A stretch of 64,000 bases of DNA from Saxibacter everestensis (GTDB taxonomy: Bacteria; Actinomycetota; Actinomycetes; Actinomycetales; Brevibacteriaceae). The translations under genes were made by a program, and so were the position numbers. Shown one piece after another: positions 27,189-36,234 of this stretch. The stretch's first letter is position 1; each line of letters starts with the position of its first letter. The DNA lies in NCBI RefSeq assembly GCF_025787225.1, contig NZ_CP090958.1, positions 3,148,550 to 3,212,549 on the forward strand. The letters are read 5' to 3'. The notes below the pieces were generated by a model. That model was given only the letters and a program-made list of their open reading frames with translations, did not search any database and was not told where the DNA came from.

Positions 27189-28139
27189 ATGAGCCAGAGA
27201 GATGACATCGAAGTCAGGATCTCCGCTGCGCGCGACGGGGTTCGCAAACACGAAAAACTCACATCCGAACTCGAACGATTGCAACTGCGCCTGGACGAGG
27301 CCGAATGCGAGCTCCTCGACAAGCTCAATGTCGCTCAGGTGGGCGATGCCGAGGCCGAGCGGCTTACCTCATTCTCCGGTGATCGGATGTGGTCGGTTTT
27401 CTCCGGCTCCAAGGGTTCGGATTCCGAGCGTCAAACCGCTGAAGGCGAGGCCGCGAAGGGAATCGCCGCCGAGGCGAAGGCACGGCGCGACGCCCTGGCG
27501 CAGGAAGTCGAGACGATCCAGAGGGAGATTCGCGATCTTGGTGATGTCGAATCCGAACTCGATCATGCCGTGCACCAGAAGGAGCAGTACCTGGTGGAGG
27601 AAGGCTCACCGCAGTCTGACCATATTCTTGAACTCGCCGGGCAGAAGGGCGAGCTCACGGCCGAGCTGCGGGAATTGGACGACGCCATCGCCACCGGAAG
27701 CTCCACTATCGAGGCACTCGATGAACTTGTGGACGATCTACAGGAGGCCTCGCAGTGGACGATCTACGACTCCTATCCCGGTGGCAGCCTGCTGACCAGC
27801 TCGCTCAAGCATGAACACGTCGACAAAACTGTAAGCCTCGCCAAGCTCGCCGATCTCAGGCTCGCACAGTTCTCCCGGAAGCTGGTCGGGGTGTCCGGGG
27901 AGATACACGGCGCGTCCCTGGCGATGGAACACAGCCAGCGCTTTCTCGACACCTGGTTTGACAATATCCTGGCTGACGTCAGCGTCGCTGGCCATATAAA
28001 GGACGCACTGACCAAGGCGGTGAAGGCCAGGGATGCCGTGCGGGAACGCATCGAGGTCTGTGTTGAACGCAGGCACAAGACATCCGGGCAACTGAAGGAA
28101 CTCGAGGCAGCGAGAGCCGCACTGATGTCCCGCACTTGA
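27189..28139 (+). CDS. Hypothetical coiled-coil protein
   Basis: A 316-residue, highly charged protein. Residues about 5-60, 85-130 and 150-190 form heptad-like helices (SELERLQLRLDEAECELLDKL, AQEVETIQREIRDLGDVESEL). No signal peptide or membrane segment is visible and there are only occasional Cys residues. It is likely a cytoplasmic structural or scaffolding protein. The start is uncertain between ATG 27177 and 27189; a GAGG is badly spaced for both. I do not recognise a family. Confidence 0.75.
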   Translation: MSQRDDIEVRISAARDGVRKHEKLTSELERLQLRLDEAECELLDKLNVAQVGDAEAERLTSFSGDRMWSVFSGSKGSDSERQTAEGEAAKGIAAEAKARRDALAQEVETIQREIRDLGDVESELDHAVHQKEQYLVEEGSPQSDHILELAGQKGELTAELRELDDAIATGSSTIEALDELVDDLQEASQWTIYDSYPGGSLLTSSLKHEHVDKTVSLAKLADLRLAQFSRKLVGVSGEIHGASLAMEHSQRFLDTWFDNILADVSVAGHIKDALTKAVKARDAVRERIEVCVERRHKTSGQLKELEAARAALMSRT

Positions 28140-28180
28140 TGGCGCCAGCTAGGACCTACCCGTAATCGAAATTTACCGAA

Positions 28181-29047
28181 TCAGTCACCGCCCCAGCGCG
28201 GCGGATTGAATTTGCAATTTTCCGCGGGATCCATCTGGGCAGCGACAGTCCGCAGGAATGGTTGTATTTTCGGACCCCAGGAAGAATTCAGTTGGTGCAA
28301 CGATTCTGAGAACCGGCTCCTCGGCCAATCCATCGGCAGTAGCTCTTCCGGCAGCTCCGGGTCTGCAAGCTGCAGCGTCAGTAACTCCTGGTAGAGCCTG
28401 TTCCAGCGCACGAATCCTTCCCAGTAGCCGTTGTCGGCGCCGGCCTTGAATCCGTCGTCGCGTGCGCGCCGGATGGTACCTAATGTCTCGCGGTATCCCG
28501 CAGCCAGCGGCTCGAGGTCCCAAGCAACGGACGCCATCCGACGCGCTTCTCGCAGCGAGTGCACGTCTAGCCTCGCCGTAAACAAGTTAGTACCGGCAGG
28601 ACGCTCCCGAAGAAAGTGAGCGACGCGGTGCAGCCGATCCTCTGGGCAGATCATCACACCCGGTCGGATCAGCCCGTAACCCGTGTACTGCGCCAAATAG
28701 CGAAACCTGTCGCGGAAGGCGCGCTGCCGCTCGGGAATGTCGTAGATGAGGGAGTGGAAGGACCCGTCCCAGGCGACCCGGCCGGCGGTGCCTTCGATCT
28801 CCCGATACTTTTCAGTGAGCCCGTGGCCCAGCCGGTACACGGGTGTCCGCCCGGTCTTGGAGACATCAAGTGTCTGCATGTTCCGCATTTTCGTCAGAAT
28901 GTTCCGGGCGGCGGACTCGCCGATGTATAGCCCTCGCAGCATTCGAATCAGAACAGGACCGGTGAGGACGCTGGCACCCAAGGCACCGAAGACGAAGGCA
29001 ACATTTATGGAGTTCCTGGTGTACCTGTAGCGCATTCCTTGGCTCAC
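28181..29047 (-). CDS. PaaX-family transcriptional regulator
   Basis: A 288-residue protein with an N-terminal winged helix and the diagnostic PaaX order: AARNILTKMRNMQTL, TGRTPVYRLG, W-DGSFHSLIYDIPERQRAFRD, then YGLIRPGVMICPED. PaaX represses phenylacetyl-CoA catabolism in proteobacteria; actinobacterial homologues control varied aromatic pathways. No phenylacetate genes lie nearby, so the target is unknown. A GTG at 29047 with GGAAAAAG upstream is the favoured start; ATG 29035 is an alternative. Confidence 0.8.
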   Translation of the reverse strand: MSQGMRYRYTRNSINVAFVFGALGASVLTGPVLIRMLRGLYIGESAARNILTKMRNMQTLDVSKTGRTPVYRLGHGLTEKYREIEGTAGRVAWDGSFHSLIYDIPERQRAFRDRFRYLAQYTGYGLIRPGVMICPEDRLHRVAHFLRERPAGTNLFTARLDVHSLREARRMASVAWDLEPLAAGYRETLGTIRRARDDGFKAGADNGYWEGFVRWNRLYQELLTLQLADPELPEELLPMDWPRSRFSESLHQLNSSWGPKIQPFLRTVAAQMDPAENCKFNPPRWGGD

Positions 29048-29136
29048 ACTTTTTCCACGAATCGTGACAGCATTGCCGGTTGCCCCGAGCCTACCTATGT
29101 TTCGAAAGGAGAACACCCATCGGAAAGGATGAAGTT

Positions 29137-29376
29137 ATGAAACCCTCGAGGCTCGTGCTCAACGGCTCAGCTGCGGCAAGCGCCGGGCTTGCCGCTGCCA
29201 TTGCCATGGCTATTGCCCAGATTGTCTTCCTCAGTATTGGCGACGAAACACTGCACGCCCTGGCTATCGGGGTATCGCTATCAACGATCGCATTCGGCGT
29301 CACCTACGCCGCGATCTTCTTCGTTGCGCTGGCCCGAACGTCGGGAGAGCACCACCCGACGGAGCGGCGGCCGTAG
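29137..29376 (+). CDS. Small two-helix membrane protein
   Basis: A 79-residue protein starting at ATG 29137, with AAGGATG upstream. Two hydrophobic segments (about residues 9-33 and 43-66) joined by a polar GDETLH turn give a helical hairpin with both ends probably cytoplasmic. The C-terminus is basic. No family recognised. It is divergent from the PaaX gene. Confidence 0.65.
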   Translation: MKPSRLVLNGSAAASAGLAAAIAMAIAQIVFLSIGDETLHALAIGVSLSTIAFGVTYAAIFFVALARTSGEHHPTERRP

Positions 29377-29552
29377 TTCGCCGCATCATGCTCGAGCTCC
29401 CCCTCCGTATGCGTATGGGTGCAGCCACTAGGTTTCGCAGTTGCTCAGTGCCAGGAGAACCGGGGCAAGATCCGAACTAGCGCCAACCTTAGCGATCGCG
29501 ATCATCCCAGGGAATGTTTTTCCGGATCGCTTCGTTCTGTTCTATGTAAGCA

Positions 29553-29573
29553 AGTTGAGCGATAGCGACTCAT
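29553..29573 (+). promoter_or_regulatory. HAIR element (HspR operator) before hsp20
   Basis: GTTGAGC-GATAGCG-ACTCATG matches the HspR consensus CTTGAGT-N7-ACTCAAG at 11 of 14 half-site positions with the right spacing. It lies about 50 bases upstream of the hsp20 start, just after a TATGTA -10-like box (29542-29547). Confidence 0.65.
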
Positions 29574-29621
29574 GGTTGTTGCGTCTATCAGGAGTCGCTG
29601 GGCGAGAAAGGAACAACGAAA

Positions 29622-30098
29622 ATGGCTATGACCTTCGATCCATTCCGTGAACTCGACCGGGTCGCCGGGCCGCGACGCGGCCTGCGCCAGATGCCGATGG
29701 ATCTGTATCGCGATGGTGATCGCTACATCCTGAACGCCGAGCTACCCGGAATTGATCCCGGTTCGGTCGACGTCGATGTGGACGGCCAGCAGCTGACCAT
29801 CCGCGCCGAGAAGAACCTGCGCACCACCGAGGGTGTCAAGTGGCTGGTCCGCGAACGGCAGAACGGTTCGTTTGTGCGTCAGCTGACGCTTGGGCAGGGA
29901 ATCGACACCGAAGCGATCAGCGCGCACTACGAAAATGGCGTGCTGAACGTCATCCTCCCGGTCAGCGAACGCGCCAAGCCGCGCAAAATCGCCATCACCG
30001 AGGGGCCGATCCAGGCCGAAGATTCTCGACCTGCCGCTGGATCGGCAGCCGGCTCACCGGCAGCTGATCTCGACGCCGAGGCCGAACTGAACCGCTAA
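29622..30098 (+). CDS. Hsp20/alpha-crystallin small heat-shock protein
   Basis: A 158-residue protein with the alpha-crystallin domain at about residues 25-125: MDLYRDGDRYILNAELPGIDPGSVDVDVDGQQLTIRAEK, then YENGVLNVILPV near 105, and an Ala/Ser-rich C-terminal tail. It acts as an ATP-independent holdase. AAGGAAC precedes the ATG. A HAIR element suggests HspR control. Followed by a hairpin terminator. Confidence 0.93.
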   Translation: MAMTFDPFRELDRVAGPRRGLRQMPMDLYRDGDRYILNAELPGIDPGSVDVDVDGQQLTIRAEKNLRTTEGVKWLVRERQNGSFVRQLTLGQGIDTEAISAHYENGVLNVILPVSERAKPRKIAITEGPIQAEDSRPAAGSAAGSPAADLDAEAELNR

Positions 30099-30130
30099 AC
30101 CGGCGCTCTGCGTTCGACGTAGCGCAAAGA

Positions 30131-30162
30131 CGAGGGCGGGTACCAAACGGTCCCCGCCCTCG
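30131..30162. terminator. Hairpin after hsp20
   Basis: CGAGGGCGGG (30131-30140) pairs perfectly with CCCGCCCTCG (30153-30162). It sits between the convergent hsp20 and MHS carrier genes; there is only a short T-rich end (GTTG). Confidence 0.75.
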
Positions 30163-30210
30163 TTGCGCCATCCCTGGCTCAGCCCTTGTTCAGCAGGACC
30201 GCCGCCGCGC

Positions 30211-31521
30211 TCATCGCAGCACCGATCCCTTCGTCTCCTTCAGGGAAAGGATCGTAATGAACGCAATGACCGCCGCGACGGCGACGTACCAGAAGAACGC
30301 ATCCGGATGCCCGGCATTGCTCAACGCAGTGATCACGAACGGCGCCGTCCCGCCGAATATCGCGACGGTGATGTTGTACCACGCCCCGATGCCGAGGCCG
30401 CGCAATTCTGTCGGGAACAGCTCGCTCATGATCGCCGGGGCCAACGAGCTCAGCAGGCTGTAGAGGGCTAGACCGACACAGAACACGACGAGCATGTTGC
30501 CGATACCCGGCCCGATCAGAAGGGATAGCGGCACGATCAGGACGGCGATTGCCGCCGACCACACCAGCAGCTGCGGTTTGCGGCCGAACCGGTCGGACAA
30601 CGCGCCGAACGGGTACTGGAGCGCCACGAACAGGGCCGTCGCGATCGAAAGCGCAATGAAGACTTCGCCATCGTCCGCGCCGCGGAATCCAACCGCGAAC
30701 GGGGTCAGCGCGGAAAAGAACGTGTAATAGCAGAGCGTGCTCAGCAGGGTGATACCGACGATTTGGGCCACGGCTTTGGGATGGTCCCGCAGGATCACCC
30801 AGAACGGGTTCTTCACCGCCTGGGCCTTGGCCTTGTTCTCCTCGAACTGCTCGGTCTCGGCCATATCTCGCCGCAGCCAGATGCCTACCAGGCCAAGGAG
30901 TCCGCCGATGATGAACGGGATCCGCCAGCCCCAGCTGGCCAACGATTCGTCGCTGAGCGTGTTGGCCATCAGCGCGCCGAGTAGCGACGCCACGAGCACC
31001 GAAGAGCCGGTGGAGATATAGAAGAAGGCGGAATAGCGGCCGCGGCGCTCCGGCGGCGCGATCTCGCCCAGATAAGCCGAGGCATTGGCGACCTCACCGC
31101 CGAGGGACATGCCCTGTGCAATCCGCGCCAGCAACAGCAGGATGGGCGCGAGCCAACCCACCAGTTCGAATGTCGGCAGGATGGCGATCACCATCGAGCC
31201 GCCGGCCATCAGGGTGATTGTCAACATCATGGCTGCCTTGCGCCCGCGAAGATCGGCGAAGCGCCCCAGGATGTAGCCGCCGAGAGGACGGAAGAAGAAC
31301 GCCAGGGCGTAGGTTGCGAAAGTGCTCAGTAGCGCGAGCGCCGGGTCATCCGGTGAGAAAATCTGGGTGGCGAAGTAGATCGAGAAGGTGGCGTAGACCG
31401 TCCAGTCATACCATTCGACGGCGTTTCCGACACTTGCCGCGAGCAAGGTCTTCACCGGCAGCCGGTGCCTTTCCGGAATGGTTGTACCGCCACTGGCCGT
31501 GTTCATCACGGGATCCGACAT
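30211..31521 (-). CDS. MFS carrier, metabolite:H+ symporter (MHS) family
   Basis: A 436-residue, 12-helix carrier. NAVEWYDWTVYATFSIYF at the first helix and the RFADLRGRKAAM loop are characteristic of the MHS family, which includes alpha-ketoglutarate, shikimate and proline/betaine carriers. AAGGACGATC precedes the ATG at 31521. Substrate is most likely an organic acid or zwitterion. It shares a promoter region with the divergent CMD-like gene. Confidence 0.88.
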   Translation of the reverse strand: MSDPVMNTASGGTTIPERHRLPVKTLLAASVGNAVEWYDWTVYATFSIYFATQIFSPDDPALALLSTFATYALAFFFRPLGGYILGRFADLRGRKAAMMLTITLMAGGSMVIAILPTFELVGWLAPILLLLARIAQGMSLGGEVANASAYLGEIAPPERRGRYSAFFYISTGSSVLVASLLGALMANTLSDESLASWGWRIPFIIGGLLGLVGIWLRRDMAETEQFEENKAKAQAVKNPFWVILRDHPKAVAQIVGITLLSTLCYYTFFSALTPFAVGFRGADDGEVFIALSIATALFVALQYPFGALSDRFGRKPQLLVWSAAIAVLIVPLSLLIGPGIGNMLVVFCVGLALYSLLSSLAPAIMSELFPTELRGLGIGAWYNITVAIFGGTAPFVITALSNAGHPDAFFWYVAVAAVIAFITILSLKETKGSVLR

Positions 31522-31741
31522 TCGATCGTCCTTAATCGATAGGGGCCGCCACTATTGCGGACTTTCGCTACATCCTGCCACCGTCGACCGGCGCAATCGT
31601 GGGTTTCGGCCAAATTGATCCTGAGCGGGTCTTCGCACAGCGGATGGGAATAGCCGCCGAGAGGCGCAAAACGTCGCCAGTCACTGGTCACCGATGCCGT
31701 CTGCGGATACATTCGGGGCAGGGCTGACGGAAAGGACTCCC

Positions 31742-32311
31742 GTGTCGGAATACCGTGAGATGGACAGGGCGATCGGCGAGGCAGCGAGTACGAACCCGAC
31801 GATCTTCCGGCAGTATCGGACGTTCGCAGACGACGTCTGGGCCTCGCCGCACATCGATCCTGCCAGCACCGAGGTGATCGCAGTTGGGGTCAGCCACATC
31901 GCCCGCTCGGCGTATTGCGTCGACCACCATGCCGCTATGGCACGGCAGCTTGGCGTCGGAGTCGAGGTTCTCGTCGAGGCAGGCGTACTGGCGGCAGCCG
32001 TGCTGGCCCGTCAGGTAACCGGTCGAATGCCGGCGCAGCTGCGGACCGGTGGCCGGCAGCCGGATTCGTTCCTGCTCCTGCCACTGAACACACATGTGCG
32101 CCAGTTGCATCCGCAGACCAAGGCGTTGCTGGTCGTGTCGATGGCATTCGCGCTGCGGGATGACGCCTTGATCGGTCAGGCGCTGGATGTCGCACAGCAG
32201 TTGGGCATCGAAGAACCCGGCCTGATCAAGGCCCGGGATATCGCCGCGGCAGTCGCTGCGGAGTCAGCGATTCAGCAACTGCACGGCGCCGCCCGCACCT
32301 ACGACCTCTGA
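31742..32311 (+). CDS. CMD/AhpD-like helical protein
   Basis: A 189-residue protein from GTG 31742, behind GGAAAGGA (a longer upstream frame from 31694 is less likely). SHIARSAYCVDHHAAMARQLG near residue 55 matches the AhpD/CMD active-site helix but with Ser in place of the first Cys, leaving C-x2-HH rather than CxxCxxxH. It may therefore be a non-disulfide CMD-type enzyme. It resembles alkylhydroperoxidase-like proteins of unknown function. Confidence 0.78.
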   Translation: MSEYREMDRAIGEAASTNPTIFRQYRTFADDVWASPHIDPASTEVIAVGVSHIARSAYCVDHHAAMARQLGVGVEVLVEAGVLAAAVLARQVTGRMPAQLRTGGRQPDSFLLLPLNTHVRQLHPQTKALLVVSMAFALRDDALIGQALDVAQQLGIEEPGLIKARDIAAAVAAESAIQQLHGAARTYDL

Positions 32312-32381
32312 CCCGACATGCTGACTCCGCCTCGACCGGCTGCCGAAAAGTCAGGCCGGCAATATCGATCCTGCTGGAGCT

Positions 32382-33740
32382 TCAGCCCTCGTCGGTTGTC
32401 GACATCACGTCGGCAAGCGTGCTGAGCAACCAGTCTGCGTCGTCCGATGAAAAGACCAGTGGGGGGCGGATTTTCAGCACGTTGGCCGAAGGACCTGTCG
32501 ATGAGATGAGAACCCGCCGGTCCCGCATGGCGTTGACGATTGCAGAGGCCCTCGCCTGGTCCGGGACCTTGCCATCACGATCACTGACGACTTCCACACC
32601 GACATAGAGGCCGGCGCCACGAATGTCACCGAGACACTCATACCGCAGGCTCAGCTCGGCGATTCCATCTCGCAGGACTTGGCCGATCGTTCTCGCATTC
32701 GTCAACAGGTCGTCGTCCCGGAGGACGTCGAGCGTCGCCTGGGCGGCAGCGATCGCGACAGTGTTTCCACCAAACGTGTTGAAGTACCGCTGGTCATTTC
32801 CGAAGCGCTCGACGACACCCGGCCGAGCGACCAGGCCCGCCACCGGGTAGCCATTCCCCATCGGCTTGCCCATCGTCACGATGTCCGGCTGCACGCCGTG
32901 CCTCTGGTAGCCCCAAAAGGAATCACCGGTGCGGGCGAAACCGCTTTGCACCTCGTCGGCAATGAACAGTCCGCCTGCATCCCGGACGACCTTCGCTACC
33001 GGCGCGAGCAGATCCGTCGGTTCCCCGAAGATGCCGTCCGAGGAGAATACGGAGTCGGCAATGAATGCCGCGAGCCCCTGACCCCGCCGCTGCAGATCAG
33101 CGATCTGTTCGCGAACGTGTTCAACGAGCAGATCGGCAAGTTGCTCACGGGGTATGCGGTAGGAGTCCGGCGCCGGGACTTGCCGGACCCAGGTACCCAG
33201 CCGTGCTCGTGACCCAAGGGCGGGCGAGCAGCCTGAGGTCAGCTCGGAGTTTCCGTGGTATGCCTCAGAGGTGACGATGATCCCCTCATGCCCGGTGTGG
33301 TGCTTGGCGATCCGAAGCGCGAGGTCGTTAGCTTCTGAACCGGTACAGGTGAACATCACGTGCCCGGTGTCACCCAGCGGGCCCATCGTCCCCAGGAGAT
33401 CCTCAGCGTAATCGAGGATGCCGTCCTGCAAGTACCTTGTATGGGTCGACAAAGTTTGCATCTGCTGGTGGACGGCGGCGGTCACGCGCGAGTTTGCATG
33501 TCCGGCCGGCACGACATTGTTGTAGGCGTCGAGGTACTCCTCGCCGTCCGGATTCCAGAGCCTCGTGCCGCTTCCTCGGACCACCTGGACCGGCTGCTGG
33601 TAGAAGAGGCGATATGCCGGCCCGAGCAGCTTCTCTCGACGACGGACCATCTCTTGCGTTTTCGGATCGAGTCCGGAAGCCTTCTCCGGATCGAAGGCAT
33701 TCACCATCGTGAGGTTCGACGTATTTGCTGTACTGCTCAT
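32382..33740 (-). CDS. Class III PLP aminotransferase / phospho-lyase-like enzyme
   Basis: A 452-residue class III fold-type I PLP enzyme from ATG 33740 behind AGGAAG. Features are YLDAYNNVVPAGHANSRV near 70, CTGSEANDLALRIAKHHTGHEG near 130, FIADEVQSGFARTGDSFWGYQRHG near 255 and TMGKPMGNGYPVAGLV with the PLP Lys near 285. The YNNV-GH opening and TGHEGIIV resemble human ETNPPL/AGXT2L1, phospho-lyases for phosphoethanolamine and 5-phosphohydroxylysine. It follows a hydroxylysine-kinase-like gene, matching that kinase/lyase pairing. The alternative is an omega-transaminase. Last gene of the molybdenum-hydroxylase operon. Confidence 0.82.
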   Translation of the reverse strand: MSSTANTSNLTMVNAFDPEKASGLDPKTQEMVRRREKLLGPAYRLFYQQPVQVVRGSGTRLWNPDGEEYLDAYNNVVPAGHANSRVTAAVHQQMQTLSTHTRYLQDGILDYAEDLLGTMGPLGDTGHVMFTCTGSEANDLALRIAKHHTGHEGIIVTSEAYHGNSELTSGCSPALGSRARLGTWVRQVPAPDSYRIPREQLADLLVEHVREQIADLQRRGQGLAAFIADSVFSSDGIFGEPTDLLAPVAKVVRDAGGLFIADEVQSGFARTGDSFWGYQRHGVQPDIVTMGKPMGNGYPVAGLVARPGVVERFGNDQRYFNTFGGNTVAIAAAQATLDVLRDDDLLTNARTIGQVLRDGIAELSLRYECLGDIRGAGLYVGVEVVSDRDGKVPDQARASAIVNAMRDRRVLISSTGPSANVLKIRPPLVFSSDDADWLLSTLADVMSTTDEG

Positions 33741-33767
33741 CAACTTCCTAACCCTCTTCTCCGAGCT

Positions 33768-34841
33768 TCACAGTAGCGCGGCGCTCACTTCTTCGTTCGT
33801 CCGACTGAGGAACCACTCGAGTTGGCCCCAGCCTTGCTCCGTGTTCCTCAAAATGTAGGCCGAGTTGTCCGGCATCAGAGCTGCGCGGCTCAGGGTGATC
33901 AGGGCTCGGGAAACCACCCGGCCCATAATGAGGTGCGGAATGAGGCGTACTTCGTCTGAGTCGAGGTCGGCGTACCGGAAATAGCCGCGAAGAACGTCGC
34001 GGGCGTTGCCGAAGACATCGTCGGCCGAGTCGCGCGTCATGTCTGCCGGGAGCTGATTGAGCATCGCGGTCGAGGCGTCGATCGCGATGGCGGTATGCCC
34101 GGCGTCGCCGAAGTCGATGACGCCGCGAATGAACGGCTCCGCACCCTGCTCGACAATGAGATTTGACTGGCTGAAGTCGTTGTGGAGAACGTGGGACCGC
34201 AACCGGCAGATCGAGTCGACCATCGGCAGGAAGCGGGAAATGGCCGCGTCGAGCATCTCGCGTTTGTCCGGGTCGTCGATCGTGCTCACCAGTGGGCGCA
34301 ACGCCGGGAGATTACGCACGTCCCAGATAAGCACGCGGCGTTCGGCCGGGTGTCTGAACGACCTCGTCGCCTGCCGCAGCCGGGCCAGGCACTCCCCAAC
34401 CTGTTCCCGCTCGCTCGGCCTGCAGTCGACCGAGTCCAGGGGCGTCCCCACGCAGTAAGTCATGATTCGAACCAGTCGACGCTGGCCGGCGTCGTCCTCA
34501 ACCGAGACGACCGGCAGCCCGTCGCGTGCCGGCAGGATCTGCGGCACGGGAACGCCGCTGTCCGCAGCGAGCACATGCCTCATCAGGCTGACCTCGAAGT
34601 CGATCTCATCAGCCGGCTCGGCTGGGTTCGACGCTTTGAGCACCCACTTGTCACCGGTCGTGTCGGCCAGCCGGAAGGTGTCGTCCTTTTCGCTCGCCAA
34701 GCGTTCCGCCCGGACGTCCAGGCCCCAGAACCTGCCGGCGATCCGTTCGGCCTCGGCCGCCGGCATCACGACGTGAGGGGAGGCCAGGGCGCCGACCCCG
34801 ATGTCAGCCAGACCCGGTACCTCACCCCGCAGCGACGTCAT
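33768..34841 (-). CDS. APH-fold kinase, hydroxylysine kinase-like
   Basis: A 357-residue aminoglycoside/choline-kinase fold protein. SEKDDTFRLADTTGDKWVLKASNP near 55-78 carries the ATP-site Lys; VLHNDFSQSNLIVE near 219 is the catalytic loop (H-x-D-x4-N) and GVIDFGDAGHT near 240 has the metal-binding Asp. The SEKDD-FRL and IDFGD wording matches hydroxylysine kinase (HYKK/AGPHD1) rather than homoserine or aminoglycoside kinases. It overlaps the small Mo-hydroxylase gene by four bases and precedes the class III lyase by 25 bases. It likely phosphorylates an amino-alcohol. Confidence 0.82.
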   Translation of the reverse strand: MTSLRGEVPGLADIGVGALASPHVVMPAAEAERIAGRFWGLDVRAERLASEKDDTFRLADTTGDKWVLKASNPAEPADEIDFEVSLMRHVLAADSGVPVPQILPARDGLPVVSVEDDAGQRRLVRIMTYCVGTPLDSVDCRPSEREQVGECLARLRQATRSFRHPAERRVLIWDVRNLPALRPLVSTIDDPDKREMLDAAISRFLPMVDSICRLRSHVLHNDFSQSNLIVEQGAEPFIRGVIDFGDAGHTAIAIDASTAMLNQLPADMTRDSADDVFGNARDVLRGYFRYADLDSDEVRLIPHLIMGRVVSRALITLSRAALMPDNSAYILRNTEQGWGQLEWFLSRTNEEVSAALL

Positions 34842-35362
34842 CCGCCGGACCTATCCGCCTCGCCCTGGGATGCCTCGCCCTGAGATGTGGCTCCCGCGGC
34901 CCTCAGCTGGTTCCCAGCCTGGCGCACGGCGTCGAGGATCTTTGCGTAGCCGGTGCACCGGCAGAGGTTCCCCGCCAGCGCCTCTCGAATCTCCAGCTCA
35001 CTCGGCTCAGGGCTCCGTTCCAGCAGGTCGTGAGTGGCAACGATCAGCCCAGGAGTGCAGAATCCGCACTGCACGGCTCCGGCTGCGATGAATGCCTGCT
35101 GCACCGGGTGCAGTCCGGCCTCGTCGGCGATACCCTCGACCGTCGTGACTTCCCTCCCCTGCGCCTGCCCAGCCGCGACCAGACACGAACACACTGCGTC
35201 CCCGTCGAGGTAAACGGTGCAGGAACCGCATTCACCTTGCTCGCAGGCGTTCTTCGAGCCCGGAAGGCCCACCCGCTCCCGGAGCAGGTAGAGCAGACTC
35301 TCGCCCTCCCACGCGTCGTCAATCTCGCGTGGCTCTCCGTTGATCTTTGTCGTGATGCGCAT
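34838..35362 (-). CDS. Molybdenum hydroxylase small subunit, [2Fe-2S]
   Basis: A 174-residue protein from ATG 35362. Cys residues in CEQGECGSCTVYLDGDAVCSC form the plant-type cluster, and QCGFCTPGL plus LCRCTGYAK form the second cluster. It is the CoxS/PucE-type electron-transfer subunit of a three-subunit Mo hydroxylase. A hydrophilic tail with a QGEASQGEAD duplication follows. Two bases separate its start from the upstream medium-subunit stop. Confidence 0.92.
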   Translation of the reverse strand: MRITTKINGEPREIDDAWEGESLLYLLRERVGLPGSKNACEQGECGSCTVYLDGDAVCSCLVAAGQAQGREVTTVEGIADEAGLHPVQQAFIAAGAVQCGFCTPGLIVATHDLLERSPEPSELEIREALAGNLCRCTGYAKILDAVRQAGNQLRAAGATSQGEASQGEADRSGG

Positions 35363-35364
35363 CC

Positions 35365-36234
35365 TCACGCTGCTTTCTGATAGTCGTGCCAGGCCCACGT
35401 GAGGGACCTGCGGGCCATGACGGACAACGAGTGCAGGCGGTAGTTCGCGGTGCCACGGACGTCGTCGATAGGCGATGCCGCTCCGCTCACTCGGCGCCCG
35501 AATTCGGTGGTCAGCGCGTCCGGAAGCTGAGCCCTGGACTGCCACAGCCCGCTCGCTTCGAGTGCGTCGGCGAGGAACTGCTCGGCCGCATACGCGCGGC
35601 GCGGGGTCACGGCAGAAGAGCCGATCCCGGTGCCAACGGCCCGATCCACCGGATGCAGCGCGAGCCCGAACGAACTCACGGCGATCACCATCGCGTTACG
35701 GGTTCCGATCTTGCAGAACTGTTGCGGTCCGGTCGCCTCGGCAATCTCCACGGCCTCGATCAGCTCGTCTGCTTCGAGCACATTCCGCTTGACGCCGAGG
35801 TAGAAGTCGCACACGGGTACCACCCGTCTACCCCTGGACGAGGCAATCACCACCTCGGCGCCGGCGGCCAGCAGCGCGGGATGGGAGTCCCCCGCGGGGG
35901 AGGCACCCCCGAGATTTCCCGCCACGGTGCCCCGATTCCGGATTTGCGGTGATCCGATCGTTCGGGCGGCCATCGCGAGCCCGGGAAGCCGATCGCCCAG
36001 CTCGTCGATCAGCCGACGATAGGTGACGCCGGCCCCGAACCGGATCCGGCCATCGCAGGCGGTCCAATCGGCAAGGTCTGGGATGCGGGACAGGTCGAGC
36101 AGGGCGGCCGGACGTCGCCTATCGAAGTTCAGCTCGACCATGATGTCTGTGCCGCCCATGATGGGCACGGCATCGGGGTGGGCTGACTTCGCCGCGAGCG
36201 CCTCAGACCAGCTGTGCGGTTGCAGAAACTTCAT
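35365..36234 (-). CDS. Molybdenum hydroxylase medium subunit, FAD-binding
   Basis: A 289-residue CoxM/PucC-type flavoprotein. The N-terminal PIMGGTDIMVELN and the FAD-pyrophosphate motif TIGSPQIRNRGTVAGNLGGASPAGD near 87-112 are intact. It shuttles electrons between the iron-sulfur clusters and the acceptor. The ATG overlaps the large-subunit stop by four bases, so the LMS trio is translationally coupled. Confidence 0.92.
   Translation of the reverse strand: MKFLQPHSWSEALAAKSAHPDAVPIMGGTDIMVELNFDRRRPAALLDLSRIPDLADWTACDGRIRFGAGVTYRRLIDELGDRLPGLAMAARTIGSPQIRNRGTVAGNLGGASPAGDSHPALLAAGAEVVIASSRGRRVVPVCDFYLGVKRNVLEADELIEAVEIAEATGPQQFCKIGTRNAMVIAVSSFGLALHPVDRAVGTGIGSSAVTPRRAYAAEQFLADALEASGLWQSRAQLPDALTTEFGRRVSGAASPIDDVRGTANYRLHSLSVMARRSLTWAWHDYQKAA

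Noticed and set aside
33768-34841. Aminoglycoside resistance phosphotransferase
   Set aside because: The fold is shared, but motif wording and operon context match hydroxylysine-kinase-like enzymes better.
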